From positions 20,566,606-20,630,605 of the forward strand of contig CAXKWD010000003.1 in the NCBI GenBank assembly GCA_964059195.1: a stretch of 64,000 nt of DNA. The letters run 5' to 3'. Both the position numbers and the translations under genes were made by a program. Position 1 is the first letter of the stretch. The number at the start of each line of letters is the position of its first letter. Below, piece after piece: positions 10,501-20,700 of this stretch. Source of the stretch: Ectobius pallidus. Its lineage: Eukaryota > Arthropoda > Insecta > Blattodea > Ectobiidae. The notes beneath the pieces were generated by a model. The model was not told the origin of the DNA and made no database searches. It saw only the letters and a program-made list of their open reading frames with translations.

Positions 10501-13005
10501 GACTACATCAGATGTTATGATGTTATGCTTACCGTGGCTACCCACAGTTTATGTGGATCCATTTTGTCCTGCACTTCCACCTTCATTCCCTGCTTTATCC
10601 TGTCCACTGGTGTTAAGCCATCCTGTAAACAGTAGAGCCTGTAAATTGCTTTGTTAGGAAATAGGGCAAAATGATTAATGACATGTCATTTTTGATATGT
10701 GGGATAGTAATGGCTTCTGTTCTAGATTTCATAGATTTGATCCCATCATAGGTTGATGGAACTTATATCTGCGTAAATGTAACAAAATCATGTCTCTAAA
10801 TCATAGGCCAATTTTGACGACACATTTTTTGTTAAATAACCATAAGAGTTATTTTTTGTGTAATTGTCAGATTTCGTAATTTCTTTTATAATAATTCAGC
10901 ATATTTTTCACTATTTTTATTTCATTTCATAAAAAAAAAAAAATGTTAATTTTATGGAATAAAAGCTTCAAAAACCACAAATATTAATTTATGAGCTTCA
11001 TTTCATTTTCAAAATGCAAATAAACTCTTATTTACAATAGCCTATTGATGCTATGAAATCAATAAAAAATTAACTACCAATTTTTGTTGTTATAGTTGTC
11101 TTAGATCAACCTTTTTTTAATTAAAGGAGCATTTTCTTTTTGACAAACGGCTGCATTAATTTATTGATTTTTAATAATATATGACACTTAACATTATAAT
11201 ATTCTTGAATCTAATGTAATACCTGACACTGTTTCTTTTATCACTGAATTTATCAATATTGGTATTGTAGTTAAAATTAGTAGTCTACTTGTTTGTGGGC
11301 CATCAAAAATTAAGCCATGGACCGCTGCCTTAGATGTTAAAATTGAGGTTCTGCCATCTATGGTAGCTACTTTCAAATTGTTACTAATGTAATTCACATA
11401 TTTTCGTCAATTATTTTGTGATTTTGCTGAAAGGTGAAAAACTTAATTACCATATTTTTAGTTGAATTTGTGATTTCTCATAAAAAAAATGTCAGCTGCC
11501 TCTCAAACAAACAAAAAAAAAACTGCAGCAAAAATACTCACTCCAGAGAGCAGCTGTACAGGAACTGATTCAGCGTTCTGGGTAACCTGAGCAATGAATT
11601 CCTCGCAATCTGATGGTTTCGACTTCAAATCTTCAGGGCACTGCAGCTGCATGTTATGCTGTTTACATCTTCCCAGTGGATACACCTGGATCTTTGTGAG
11701 ATCACACCAGAAGTCCTTGCTGCGATCTTCACTGCCGACATATCGCAGTCTCAAGAGGGGTCCACAGGTCATTATTATGGAAGCTACCCAGTAGTAGTTT
11801 GGGTCCAGCTTACTGGGCACTTCCAGCATCATGCCCTCTTGCAGTCCACTCTGCAGACTCTGCTCCACCTGAAACATTAGTTCGTTGTGCTTTAATTTCA
11901 AGCAGCAGTACGAAAAATAGCCTTGGATGTTTTAAACTTAAAATCACCACTGCAAACCATAAATCACTAACACAGAAGGACTTTTTACTATGTGAACTTA
12001 TGCATGTGAAAGAAAATTTCCTAAAAAGTTGCCAGTATTGTGTGGACGCAAGAGGAGAACATTTCCAACATCTCTTGTGATGAGGTACGTGGTTATTTTC
12101 ATTGTAATTTTAACTGTAAATGTGAGAACCTGAATCATTACACTGATTGCGGCTTTATTAGCGTAGATATTTCACCCGACAGCTTGGGAGTTGGAGCTGT
12201 GCCCACCGTGACACAGAAACCCGCGTCATTGGCTAACTCTTGCGTGGGACTCACTGTAGTTCATTGTCTTGGTGGTGCAGGTGCCAGTAGGGTTCAAGAC
12301 GTATGAGTTATCTATCCTCCAATTCCCACACTGGCCCAGAGTCAGGGCGCAGTCTCACCACTGCAAGCTGTCTGCCCTTCCTCCTCCTTACTCTCCTCCC
12401 ACTCTCTACTGCTGCCTTTCCTTATAGTCTTTAGCAACAAATAACTTAAACTTAATTACTTTTCTTTAAAAATATATACATAATTTTTACTGTGTAGCCC
12501 AAGTAGTGATTGGATTACTAGCAATAATAAAATGCTATTGGAATACTTTGGTTGATATTTGTGTTAAACCCAAACTTAACACTAAAACAATAACTTTGGG
12601 GTGGGGGTAAAGGTAAAAAATTGAAATCTTTGCCAGGGTGCAAAGTAAGTTACAGGGTACAAGAAGCGGATACCCAAGAAGCTCAGGGAATGAGGACTTC
12701 AGTGCTGGGAGAAAGAAATTTTACTGACAGCCCTCTGCAATATCGTTGACTGAAAACAGCAAATAATATAAAAAAAAGACTTACATGAAGAAAAGAGGTC
12801 TGAGGAACTTCTTCTGTTTTTGTGGCCTCCAGATAGTCATGCCACACAAAATTCTCATCTGCAATAAAAAAATGTTTTTGAGAAATATACCTAAGCAATT
12901 TTCCAATAAGGCTACTTCCATTATGACAGCACTTTCTATTATTTGTTTACCTTCACAGTTCTTCTTCTCATCTGTCTCCTGCATATCTGAATCGCTCCCA
13001 GCCAT
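1415..13005 (-). CDS. Sfmbt: Sfmbt-like polycomb protein with four MBT repeats (5' nine exons, gene continues off left edge)
   Basis: Nine coding exons on the minus strand (12951-13005, 12785-12858, 11542-11868, 10533-10622, 8705-8828, 7848-7975, 5683-5905, 3302-3575, 1415-1552) join in phase to about 477 residues. They carry four MBT repeats: roughly residues 25-120, 130-230, 245-345 and 353-445, with typical motifs (EGMMLEV, GMKVEV, GMKLEAVHP, GMKLEAVNP; FWCDL, DFWLFY, IFPVGWCE). The short N-terminus before the first repeat resembles vertebrate SFMBT1; I see no N-terminal FCS zinc finger of the fly type. The start has an in-frame TGA seven codons upstream. Family knowledge: MBT repeats bind mono- and dimethyl-lysine in histones, and Sfmbt pairs with the DNA-binding protein Pho in the nuclear repressor complex PhoRC. 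The C-terminal part (SAM domain in the family) would lie left of this window. The gene is divergent from the release-factor gene. Confidence 0.9.
1664..1735 (-). tRNA. tRNA-like sequence (pseudo-tRNA/SINE head), copy 1
   Basis: A 72-nt cloverleaf with D-stem GCTC/GAGC, anticodon stem TTGGC/GCCAA and T-stem CTGGG/CCCAG. The A box resembles tRNA-Lys and the B box is GGTTCAAGTCC. The anticodon position reads GAA, but base 33 is C instead of the near-universal T and pair 7-66 is T-T. I read it as a SINE head, not a working tRNA. Confidence 0.6.
1981..2052 (+). tRNA. tRNA-like sequence, copy 2
   Basis: Same 72-nt cloverleaf as at 1664-1735, in the opposite orientation and identical as far as I can see. 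It has the same C33 and T7-T66 faults. Confidence 0.6.
2295..2366 (+). tRNA. tRNA-like sequence, copy 3
   Basis: Tandem copy 314 bp after copy 2, with the same cloverleaf. The tail after it is shorter than in copy 2 and ends at the target duplication. Confidence 0.6.
2900..3200 (-). repeat. tRNA-derived SINE-like repeat
   Basis: On the minus strand it begins GGTATTGTGGTTAGCATTG and has a B-box-like GATTTGATCC. A body with GAGGTTGGGAGGTCTG follows, which recurs on the plus strand near 26930. It lies in the Sfmbt intron just downstream of exon 8. Confidence 0.55.
3302..3575 (-). CDS. Sfmbt: Sfmbt exon 8 (end of MBT 3, start of MBT 4)
   Basis: Acceptor cacaccag, donor gtatgc. It encodes GWAQEHELRL, the linker FDWAEYLKETKS and APGMKLEAVNPEN through LLWIHLES, the first part of the fourth repeat. 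It ends two bases into a codon. Confidence 0.92.
3620..4110 (+). pseudogene. LINE reverse-transcriptase C-terminal remnant
   Basis: Broken frames read LRHYNTVVKPEGLYASE, LTLNKKGELQEL, then KILGPQRTADGTW and later WVEEVKKDAVESGL. This is the familiar tail after the RT domain of insect non-LTR elements. Stops and shifts make it non-functional. Confidence 0.65.
4180..5640. other. Intron sequence without recognised features
   Basis: AT-rich Sfmbt intron DNA between exons 7 and 8. It has a short AAATA tract near 5195 and no coding, RNA or clear transposon signal. Confidence 0.5.
5683..5905 (-). CDS. Sfmbt: Sfmbt exon 7 (MBT repeat 3)
   Basis: Acceptor tctttacag, donor gtagtg. It encodes TVGMKLEAVHPRN, ICPASVVRVF, YHFLVQID and SYWLC, the third MBT repeat. 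It ends one base into a codon. Confidence 0.92.
6110..6492. repeat. Left arm of a 0.38-kb inverted repeat pair
   Basis: Nearly identical to the reverse complement of 10685-11070, with 4.2 kb between. Both arms lie in Sfmbt introns, so the pre-mRNA could fold around exons 5 and 6. Beyond 6492 the left copy runs into another repeat shared with 52105-52210. Confidence 0.85.
6500..6600 (-). repeat. Dispersed repeat shared with 52105-52210
   Basis: The minus strand has ATTACTCCGGTACC, a diverged middle, then GACGTTATAA and AAGTTTCATGAAA, in the same order as the plus strand near 52115-52205. Confidence 0.55.
7130..7658. mobile_element. hAT-like MITE with exact 8-bp target duplication
   Basis: TIRs begin CAGGGCCCGGATTCT and end with AGAATCCGGGCCCTG. 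The target duplication GTCATGAA is exact at 7122-7129 and 7659-7666, diagnostic of the hAT superfamily. The body is AT-rich with many GTCATTTT repeats and no coding frame. It sits in the Sfmbt intron between exons 6 and 7. Confidence 0.88.
7848..7975 (-). CDS. Sfmbt: Sfmbt exon 6 (linker between MBT 2 and 3)
   Basis: Acceptor aatttcag, donor gtcagt. It encodes KEEWEAVLEMAKEDA and PLPPDLFE, the helical linker ahead of the third repeat in SFMBT proteins. It restores phase 0. Confidence 0.88.
8034..8211. repeat. Imperfect hairpin repeat
   Basis: Arms 8034-8085 and 8150-8211 are inverted copies (ACACTTTTATGCTTCA and its complement) around a ~65-base loop. It adjoins the mariner remnant at 8222 and may be a short MITE. 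Confidence 0.6.
8222..8590 (-). pseudogene. Mariner-type transposase C-terminus with 3' TIR
   Basis: The minus strand reads MWGNLKNKVY, TLDELKDNITREI and FLKRCQYCVDARGEHFQHLL before a stop, the typical C-terminus of an arthropod Tc1/mariner-family transposase. The element ends CAGTGAGTCCCAC beside TA. A second copy lies inverted at 11995-12256. Confidence 0.75.
8705..8828 (-). CDS. Sfmbt: Sfmbt exon 5 (end of MBT repeat 2)
   Basis: Acceptor ttgtatag, donor gtaagg. It encodes ENVGGRLLLRYD, DFWLFYSDP and LFPIGW, which complete the second MBT repeat. It ends one base into a codon, matching exon 6. Confidence 0.92.
9105..9793. mobile_element. Non-autonomous DNA transposon, probably hAT-like
   Basis: TIRs TAGGGTTCAGATGTTTATGA and its near complement bound 689 bp. 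Flanking octamers GTAATATG and ATAATAAG match at six of eight bases. The body has repeated TTAGGTCATATT units like those of 7130-7658. No coding frame. Confidence 0.65.
9800..10530. other. Intron sequence without recognised features
   Basis: Sfmbt intron between exons 4 and 5. AT-rich, with no frame, terminal repeats or tRNA-like boxes seen. Confidence 0.45.
10533..10622 (-). CDS. Sfmbt: Sfmbt exon 4 (start of MBT repeat 2)
   Basis: Acceptor gtttacag, donor gtaagc, exactly 30 codons. It encodes DRIKQGMKVEVQDKMD and KLWVAT, the first strand pair of the second MBT repeat. Confidence 0.9.
10685..11070. repeat. Right arm of the 0.38-kb inverted repeat pair
   Basis: Reverse complement of 6110-6492 with few differences. 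The arm boundaries are sharp, which suggests two insertions of one short element in opposite orientation. Confidence 0.85.
11542..11868 (-). CDS. Sfmbt: Sfmbt exon 3 (MBT repeat 1)
   Basis: Acceptor tgtttcag, donor gtgagt, 109 codons in phase 0. It contains EGMMLEVPSKLDPNYYWVAS, LLRLRYVG, DFWCDL and YPLG, which form the first MBT core, and the linker helix DCEEFIAQVTQ leading to repeat 2. Confidence 0.93.
11995..12256 (+). pseudogene. Second, inverted copy of the mariner transposase C-terminus
   Basis: Plus strand reads LMHVKENFLKSCQYCVDARG and EHFQHLL*, then the same 3' flank ending GGGACTCACTG beside TA. It is the reverse-complement counterpart of 8222-8490, and only the last ~85 bp of coding sequence remains. 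Confidence 0.75.
12785..12858 (-). CDS. Sfmbt: Sfmbt exon 2
   Basis: Flanked by acceptor tattgcag and donor gtaagt. It encodes residues 19-43, including FVWHDYLEAT and the SFLHV segment that precedes the first MBT repeat in SFMBT proteins. It ends at a codon boundary. Confidence 0.88.
12951..13005 (-). CDS. Sfmbt: Sfmbt exon 1 (start codon)
   Basis: The ATG is at 13005-13003 and the donor (gtaaac) follows 12951. It encodes 18 acidic residues beginning MAGSDSDMQE and ends one base into a codon. An in-frame TGA lies upstream, so this is the start unless an unseen upstream exon splices in. Confidence 0.8.
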
Positions 13006-14421
13006 AATATGTACAACAGAACTTCAATGGTATCTAGAATATGAAGAATTCACAGTCAATTAGGGCCTACTTCAAAAGCAGTAATAATTAAGACACACAA
13101 TTATTTTAACATATCCGGTAATACCTCACTTCAAACTGTCTTACGTGATAAGTATTGTCCCTAGCAGAATAACATTAGGTGTATAAAAATTACAAACTTA
13201 CAGAAATATTTTTTTTTTAATTATTATTAATTAATTACTTATCACAGGAATAATGTAGGCCTACTTAAACAACCTTAGCAATAACAATATGTACATTATG
13301 ATATTATAACAGAATAAACTGCACATTTCTTCTAGACTATAATTCTACATTGCAATCAAGCAAAGTAATTAAGATAAATAATAGGAAATGCGCCATCCGC
13401 CCCATCTCGTAATATTAAGATCACCTGAAAGATGTCATTTCGTAGAATCCTTTACTACTTTCAGAAAAGCAGATTTTACGAATTATATTTTGCAAAAATA
13501 GAAAACAAGATTCCCATATGTTTGTTTTATTAATCTACATTGCTCCCATAATTTAGTCTTTACACTCAAATGTACTGTACAGTACGATAACTATTTTTCC
13601 TTTTAATACAGTATGTGTTCCAGAGAATCACATATTAAGATAAATACTAAAATCCTTTTTCAGTAAGTTGATAAAACTTTACATGTTACAGCATAGTGAT
13701 CCTATATACCTACACAGCTTCTTTCAGATGTCAATTCGAAAGGAAATTCACTTCAAAACTTTCAGAAGTTATATCCACTTTTCTTACGCACCCAACAAAT
13801 GAAATAATTCATTTGACGGCACATGAACCACAGTTTGACAACCACGTTTAAACGTAAAATTGCCAATATCGCACAAGAAAAAAAAATCTGTTTAAGAGTT
13901 TAACGACAACGAACTAAAATATGTTCAGCACGAATCAACATGCGAAGTTTTCTATGCTTTAAAGAATAAAATTGAGTTGTCGCGTCCTGTCAAAAAATTT
14001 AAACCGCCATTTTAATAAGAACAACAAAGATAATAGATAAAAATATGCAATTCAATGATAAGTATTAAACATTTTTAATGAATACAATTTTCCTCATGTT
14101 TTCTCACTACTATACCGAATTTTATAATAAGCATAAAACTGAAAATTCTTATAGGCAAAAGACATATCAAAGTTAACATGACTGAATAAAAACATGTTCA
14201 TATAAACAGGATGCGTACATCTATCTTCCCTTCTTAGAAGCTTTGGAGTGTCACAGCAGACGAAAGATGAAGACAGATGAGCGCATCGAAAAACATTATT
14301 ATATTCCCCATGCTTGTTTCCGTTTGTTTCGAACGTAGGAAGATAATATGATTTTACGTCATTGCCGCATTGTAAAAATATATTAATGCGTTTTCGATTC
14401 CGTAGAGGTTACATTTAAGCA
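13006..14421. promoter_or_regulatory. Shared promoter region between two divergent genes
   Basis: These 1.4 kb separate the Sfmbt start (13005, minus) from the release-factor start (14422, plus), so both promoters and 5' UTRs must lie here unless distal exons exist. The DNA is AT-rich without a clear TATA box. A CCGCCATTTT at 14004-14013 matches the YY1/Pho consensus. No coding exon is recognised. Confidence 0.55.
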
Positions 14422-14764
14422 ATGAACAGATTACGCCATATATTAATAAGAAACACACATCTCTACCCTTTATTTGATTACATTTCTTGGAAATCATCGT
14501 CGAAGTCATATTGTTTAAAACAAAGTGTAATTGTTGCTCAACAATACTGTTCTGGTAATGATTTTGCTATTAACTTTGACACTCCAGCGATACAAAAATA
14601 CATTAATAACCTCATTGCAGAGTACAATACCCTTCAAGTGAGAGAGGACCTTTTCGATGGAAATAAGAAAAACAGACTGAGTGAATTACATCCAGTTGTC
14701 AGTTTAATGCAGGAAAGGGAAGCACTTCAAGAAAACTTAAAATCACTTAAAGAATTGCTCTCAG
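14422..14764 (+). CDS. MTRF1L: MTRF1L exon 1
   Basis: Begins at the ATG of [11 protein letters not shown] and ends at a gtatag donor, one base into a codon. It holds the presequence and the start of the helical domain ([16 protein letters not shown]). Confidence 0.88.
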
Positions 14765-17700
14765 GTATAGTACCTTAATTTCATTCCATGCATTTCTCTG
14801 TCCGGGAATAATTAGGCTATGTTTAGTTTTCATAAGATTATTTTGTTTTCAGGTGATATGAATGATAAAATATTCAGGTCTTCGGTGGTGGAGGAACAAC
14901 AAATCTATCAGCAAAGAATTAAGGAACTTGAAAAGATGGTACTTGGGTGAAATATTTCTAGCATAAATTTTAGGATGACCTGGTAGGAGAACCTCTGGTT
15001 CTTAGATCTTAGGGTCAATCGGGGCTAATATGATACAAAAAAACAAACTTTTGTGATGGAATTCTTAATTTATAGTGTTAAAGTAACTTTAAAAATACTG
15101 AAATGTACAACTTACCTTGTTCTTTCAAACAGTGCAACTCAGAGTAACATAAATTTTAAGAATTTCTTAAGAAAAAAAGAAAACTGTGTATCGTATTTGC
15201 CCCAGTAAATGGGGCTATTGTGATACATAGTAGTAGTAGTAGTAAGTATTCTGCCTTCCGGCAGGTTTTCAAACTTGGTACGCGAATTTTGTTTTCCAAA
15301 ACTGTCTATCCTCTGCTTCCTCCTTCAGCATCCAATATTTCCGCTTTTCCCTTAAATCGTCCAACAGCTGAATTCTTCTTCTTCCAAGTCCAGTTGTACC
15401 CTCCAGTCTTCCTTCTACGACATCATGTAATAAGCAGTTCCTTCTGAGAATGTGCCCAACCCAGTTTGCTTTTCTCTGACGAATTGTGTGTATGATTGAC
15501 TTCTTCTCACCCACTCTACTCAGAACCTCTTCGTTTGTCACCATGTCCATCCACTTTATATTTTCTATCTGTCTCCAGCACCACATTTCAAAACTTTCTA
15601 AATATTTCTTCTCTAATTTCCTCAAAGTCCATGTCTCTGATCCATACAAGGCAATACTCCAAATATAACACTTCACCAGGTTTTTACGTAGCTCTAGGTT
15701 CAGACTACTAGTTAGCAGAGTTCTCTTCTTCATAAATGCTTTCTTGGCCATGGCAATTCTTGATCTTATCTCCTTGGTGCAATAGGCATCTTTCGTCAGT
15801 ACACTTCCTAAGTATTTGAACTGGTTCACGTTCTCTAATTCTTGATTTCCCATGATAATTTGAAGCGGCTCTTCTCTCTTCGATATCCTCATCACCTTCG
15901 ATTTACCTATGTTGATTTCCATTCCATACTTTCTTCCTGTTTCCACCAGCCTGTCAATCATTCCTTGCAATATTTCTTGTTTCTTTGCCAGAATCACCAG
16001 GTCGTCCGCATATTTGATGGTGTTAATAGCGTATCCTCCTATCACAAAATCCCTAACTCCTTCTAAGGCTTCTTTTGCTAGCCAGTCTCCATAAAGGTTG
16101 AACAAGATGGGTGACATACAACATCCTTGACGCACACCTCTTCCTATTTCTACACTGTTGGTCACTCCATGTTCTAGACGCACTTTCACTTTTTGTCCCA
16201 GGTACAAATTGCGGATTAGTCTCCTGTCCTTCCAGTCAATGCCTATTTTTTTGAGTATGTCCATTAACTTTTCCCAGTTCACTCGGTCAAAAGCTTTTTG
16301 CCAATCAATAAAGCAGACACACACTTCTTCGTTGACCGCTAAAACTCTCTCTGATATAATCCTTAGCATTCCAATTGCATCTCTAGTTCCTTTTCCTTTC
16401 CGGAAACCAAATTGGTCTTCTCCTATTACGTCTTCTATTCTTCTTTCCAGTCTTCTAGTTAGTATCCGTGCCACAATTTTTCCTACGTGAGATAGCAAGC
16501 TGATAGTTCTGTGATCACTACACATCTTAGCACATTTCTTCTTCTTTAGTGCAATCATAGTTACCTCTAGGAAATCTTGAGGCCATTCTCCAGTGTCATA
16601 AATTCGGTTGATAAGTTTGGTAAGTTTCCTCATCCCATTTTCTCCTAATTCCTTCAGTAGGTCCACTGGTATGTCATCGTCTCCTGTGGCCTTTCTATTC
16701 TTCATTTCTTTTATGGCCTTTTCTACTTCATTCTTCAATATGCTAGGTCCTATATTATCTTTATCCACTAGTTCTTCTGTTTCCATCTCGATGTCTTGTG
16801 GTCGATTTTGCTTGTCGTAAAGCTTTTCTATGTAATTTTCCCATATTGTAAGAACTTTTCCAGGGTTTGTAATTAAATTTCCATGAATGTCTTCTATTCC
16901 AAAAGTCCGTATTCCTTTATTTTCTTTAGATTCTAACTCCATCGCTTTCTGATACATTAAATCATATCTTCCTTTTCGCCGAAGCTCCATAATTTCATCA
17001 TTAATGCCCCATCTATGTATCCACAGCATTAGTATTTTTGAAGAAAGAAGGAAATACAAAAGTACTAATGCTGTGGATACATAGATGGGGCATTTATGAT
17101 ACAGCCAATTATTTCACATGCTATGTGAGATGGAGAGGTGGCTGGGGTATTTGTGATACACCTAGTGTCTAATGTATTATCAGGCAAAGTTTGGTTTAAA
17201 TTGAAACAGGGATTCCTGAGATACTGGTATCAATATGAAACCATTTTTAAGAGATGAAAATATTTAATTTTTCTACGTTGCCTAGATTTGTAAAAATCAA
17301 AAGAAAAAATTATACAGAGGTATTCAAAATTAAGCAAACTCACACTAAAGATGAAAAAAAAAATTAAACATGTTTCAGTGTTCCTGAGGCAAGCAATTCT
17401 ACAGTAATTGTAACTACTGCTCAAACACGTCTACAAATTTGCCAAAACAGTACTTAAAACAATTTCCAATGGTGTAGGCAGTTTCCCCAACACAGCTGAT
17501 TTATTTATCACAGACACATCTTTTTCATTCTGTTGAAAAGTTGTTTTGTCATTCACAGTTTACAGTCCCATGACTTCAAATTCATTATCTGCGAACACTT
17601 GGAGAACCGTTACGACATACCTATAAGTGGTGCTGTTTCTTTTTCCACCTTTAAAAGAGGCCAACAAAAAATCACCAGTTTTAACACTTTCTGGACTCTC

Positions 17701-20700
17701 CATTGTTTCAAAATCCTCAGCCTGAGGTTCAAGGAGGTCTGCATCATCGTCTTTACTCGTTAATTTAGTTGGTAGATCTTCATCGCTTGTTTCTTGTACA
17801 TCTTGGACTGTCCTCTTCCTCTGTTTTATTAATTTTTATAATTCTCTAATGTGATCCATTCTTCTGAAGTTACAACTTTCGCTCCATGATCTAATCGCCA
17901 CCGCCTTTTTGTTCGATTTACCTGTATACGTGTCTCATATTTACCCCATGGGCTGTATCATATTAGTCCCAATATATGTATCACATTAGCCCCCTAACTT
18001 CAACACCTTATAACTCATTGACTTTTAACACCTCAGGAAGGATTCTTATATGCAAAAATAGCCCATTTTTTCATGAACATAATGATGCTTTTGAATTTAA
18101 AATATCTTCATTAGCATTCAATGTATGAGAAAAGTTCCAAATCAAAATATAAAAGTTTTTTAGGCAAAAAATAAGTACCTGCAGTTTTAATTTTTTTTCA
18201 CTATTAAATATTATGCTGTATATTTCTTCATATATGGGACTAACAAGTAGATAAAATAACTCTTGGAATATCATTTTAACATTAATTTATTGGTAATATA
18301 ACCCTTATTTTTTTTAGTGTATCATAATTACCCCATTATTTTGTGTGTATCATATTAGCCCCGATTGACCCTACTATGAACATAGTATGAGATGATGGGT
18401 ATGCTGTCAGTAGCCTATACCATGTCCCTAGGTCCTCCTAGCCGCCTTATCAAGGAGCAAAAGTTTACTACTATTGTCCAAAGTAGAGAACTTTCCTGTG
18501 GGGTGTACTACTGTTTAGAGGAGCGAGAGGAGTACATTGCTTTGGCGGTGGAGGAGGAGGAGGAGGTGATGGCAGATTCTTATTGGTTGCTGGCTTGCTT
18601 GTGTGCGCGAAGGTCATGTTTCTCGCATTCCTTACAGGGGAGTTCTTTGCTTTTTAATTCTTTATTGCAACCAAATTGTCATGCTATGGTGAATGGAGCA
18701 AAGGTGGAATGATATATGGCAGAAAAAACAGGAGCACCCTGAGAAAACCTGCCCTGACCCCATTTTGTTCACCACGAATTCCACATGGATCCACCAAGAT
18801 TCGAATCCGGGTCCCAGCGGTAGAAGGCAAGCAGTCTAACCACTCAGCCATGGGGGCGGCCAAGTTATTTGCTTTGGAGAACAATAATCAGCAATGGAAT
18901 ACCACATCATGGGATGACTAATCACCAAACAAAAATTAATTCATTTAGATTAGATGAAAAAATTAATTTGTAAATGAATCGGAATGATAAATTAAGTTAA
19001 TGGAGGCTTATGTGAACTAATACTAACTGGCATTCTCGGTAATACCGTTTCAGAAAAAACAAAATATTACATGAAGCAGTGGACACGCTGTATAGCCTAA
19101 TCCTCACTCAAATCCTAAATTAGAGTGTTAACCAGTCAACCACCTAATTATAGGCCTAAGGAATATTATTTGTGAGACCAATTGTGAAAAAGAGGAATTT
19201 ATTTGAAAATACTTTTCTGTCACATATGGAAGAAACTACACTTCATGATTAAGATTCTGATCTTAGTACACAACAGCATAATCTCAATAGGCTATATCAA
19301 GTTTTCCATTTCATATAACCTAAAACAAATTGTTCTTGATTTATAATTTATTTTCAAGTAATTTCGTACCTGTCCTTTTAATAAGGGGTACTGGTAACTA
19401 ATCTAGTTAAAACTTATAGTTGCTTTCAGTCCTCGTTCCAGCAGAAGAAGAGGACAGCTGTTCTGATGTCATGATGGAGGTGTCAGCTGGTGTAGGAGGT
19501 CAGGAAGCAATGCTGTTTGCTAGAGAACTATTTGACATGTACTGCAATTATGCAGTATACAAACATTGGAACATGGAAATAGCACAACATGATCAGTCAG
19601 AAATGGGTTAGTAGGTTACTAAGTTCCAGAGACTTTTTACATCTTTTAAACTCTCTGGATTAAGTATCAATACTACAGGGAGACCATTTTATGCGGAAAC
19701 TTTTTAACAGCGTTGCCCCTGCTCACACTTTCCTCGCTGTTGTGCTTGCACCGGCGGGGACTGTGTTCCGTTACTACCAGCAAATCAAGACTATAGAATC
19801 ACGCTTCTTCGGTATGTCACAAACTGAACCTGTTGTACGCCACTTTTTCATCAACTTCGAAAGACACAATTTTGTAGGGATGGTAAAGTCGGGATATTTA
19901 CGAGAAAATCTCAATAAGTAACATTCCACCAAATAAATTCGCTGTTCAACCATATACATTTTCGATTATTGTCATATGTAACACACGACAACAATAGACA
20001 AGCATCTCACTACAACACACCATAGCAACTAACTGCTTGTATGCTTTGTACAACTGCGATGCTAGCACGGCAATGCGGCAGTGATGCGAGGTTTCCTCAT
20101 AAAATGGACTCACTGTATTTCATATTCCTGTTATTAGTGGGATGGGATCTGAATAAACCAAAGAAGAGGTAGTGGGATGATTATTGTAAAATTAACATAC
20201 AGTCAAACCTGCCTAAATGGCCACCTTCATTTAGCGATCACCTCTATAAACAACCATTTTTCTTTGGAACCATTAATTTTCTCATAAAGTCTGTGTTCAT
20301 ATCCCCTCCCTTAAACAGCCACTTAACACCGCAGTCAGTAGCAACACAAATTTTGGAAAATGACCTGGATTAAACACTTGGTTCATCCTTAAAACCGTCA
20401 CACAGGCTTGCCAAAGAGTTTCGGAATTAAAAAAAACCCGTTGATTAAATAATGTGTTAATTCTTTTCCTCATCACCACTTGGCGCATCAAACGTCAGCA
20501 TTTCCTTTAGTAGTTGCCAGATTATAGCTTATTATTGTTGATTGCAGTTGCATTTAAAATGGGTCCTGACTCAATCGGCATTCTTGTCTGTGCAGGACAA
20601 CTTTCACTCTCATTGTTATTGATTATACAAAATCACAGAATTTTGTGAGTGATAATGCAAGCAAGAAGTTAATTGCATAACTTTTACTGGCATATTGTAA

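Larger units (their letters stand above)
15012..18371. mobile_element. TA-flanked pogo/Tigger-like transposon split by a LINE
   Basis: Perfect TIRs of about 25 bp begin GGGTCAATCGGGGCTA and are flanked by TA (15010-15011, 18372-18373). Subterminal repeats of GGGGxxATTxTGATACA occur on both sides. Only the transposase tail remains (minus, about 17575-17930). A LINE occupies 15231-17076. The whole element lies in MTRF1L intron 2. Confidence 0.8.

Noticed and set aside
11594..11880. Plus-strand frames of 66-74 codons
   Set aside because: Antisense shadows of Sfmbt exon 3.
18392..18712. 106-codon plus-strand frame in MTRF1L intron 2
   Set aside because: No family resemblance, a poly-Glu stretch from GGA/GAG repeats, and its end runs into a SINE.
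19427..19606. Alternative MTRF1L exon 3 acceptor at ctttcag (exon from 19430)
   Set aside because: It would break the frame with exon 2. The acceptor before 19420 keeps phase 0 and the family's spacing.
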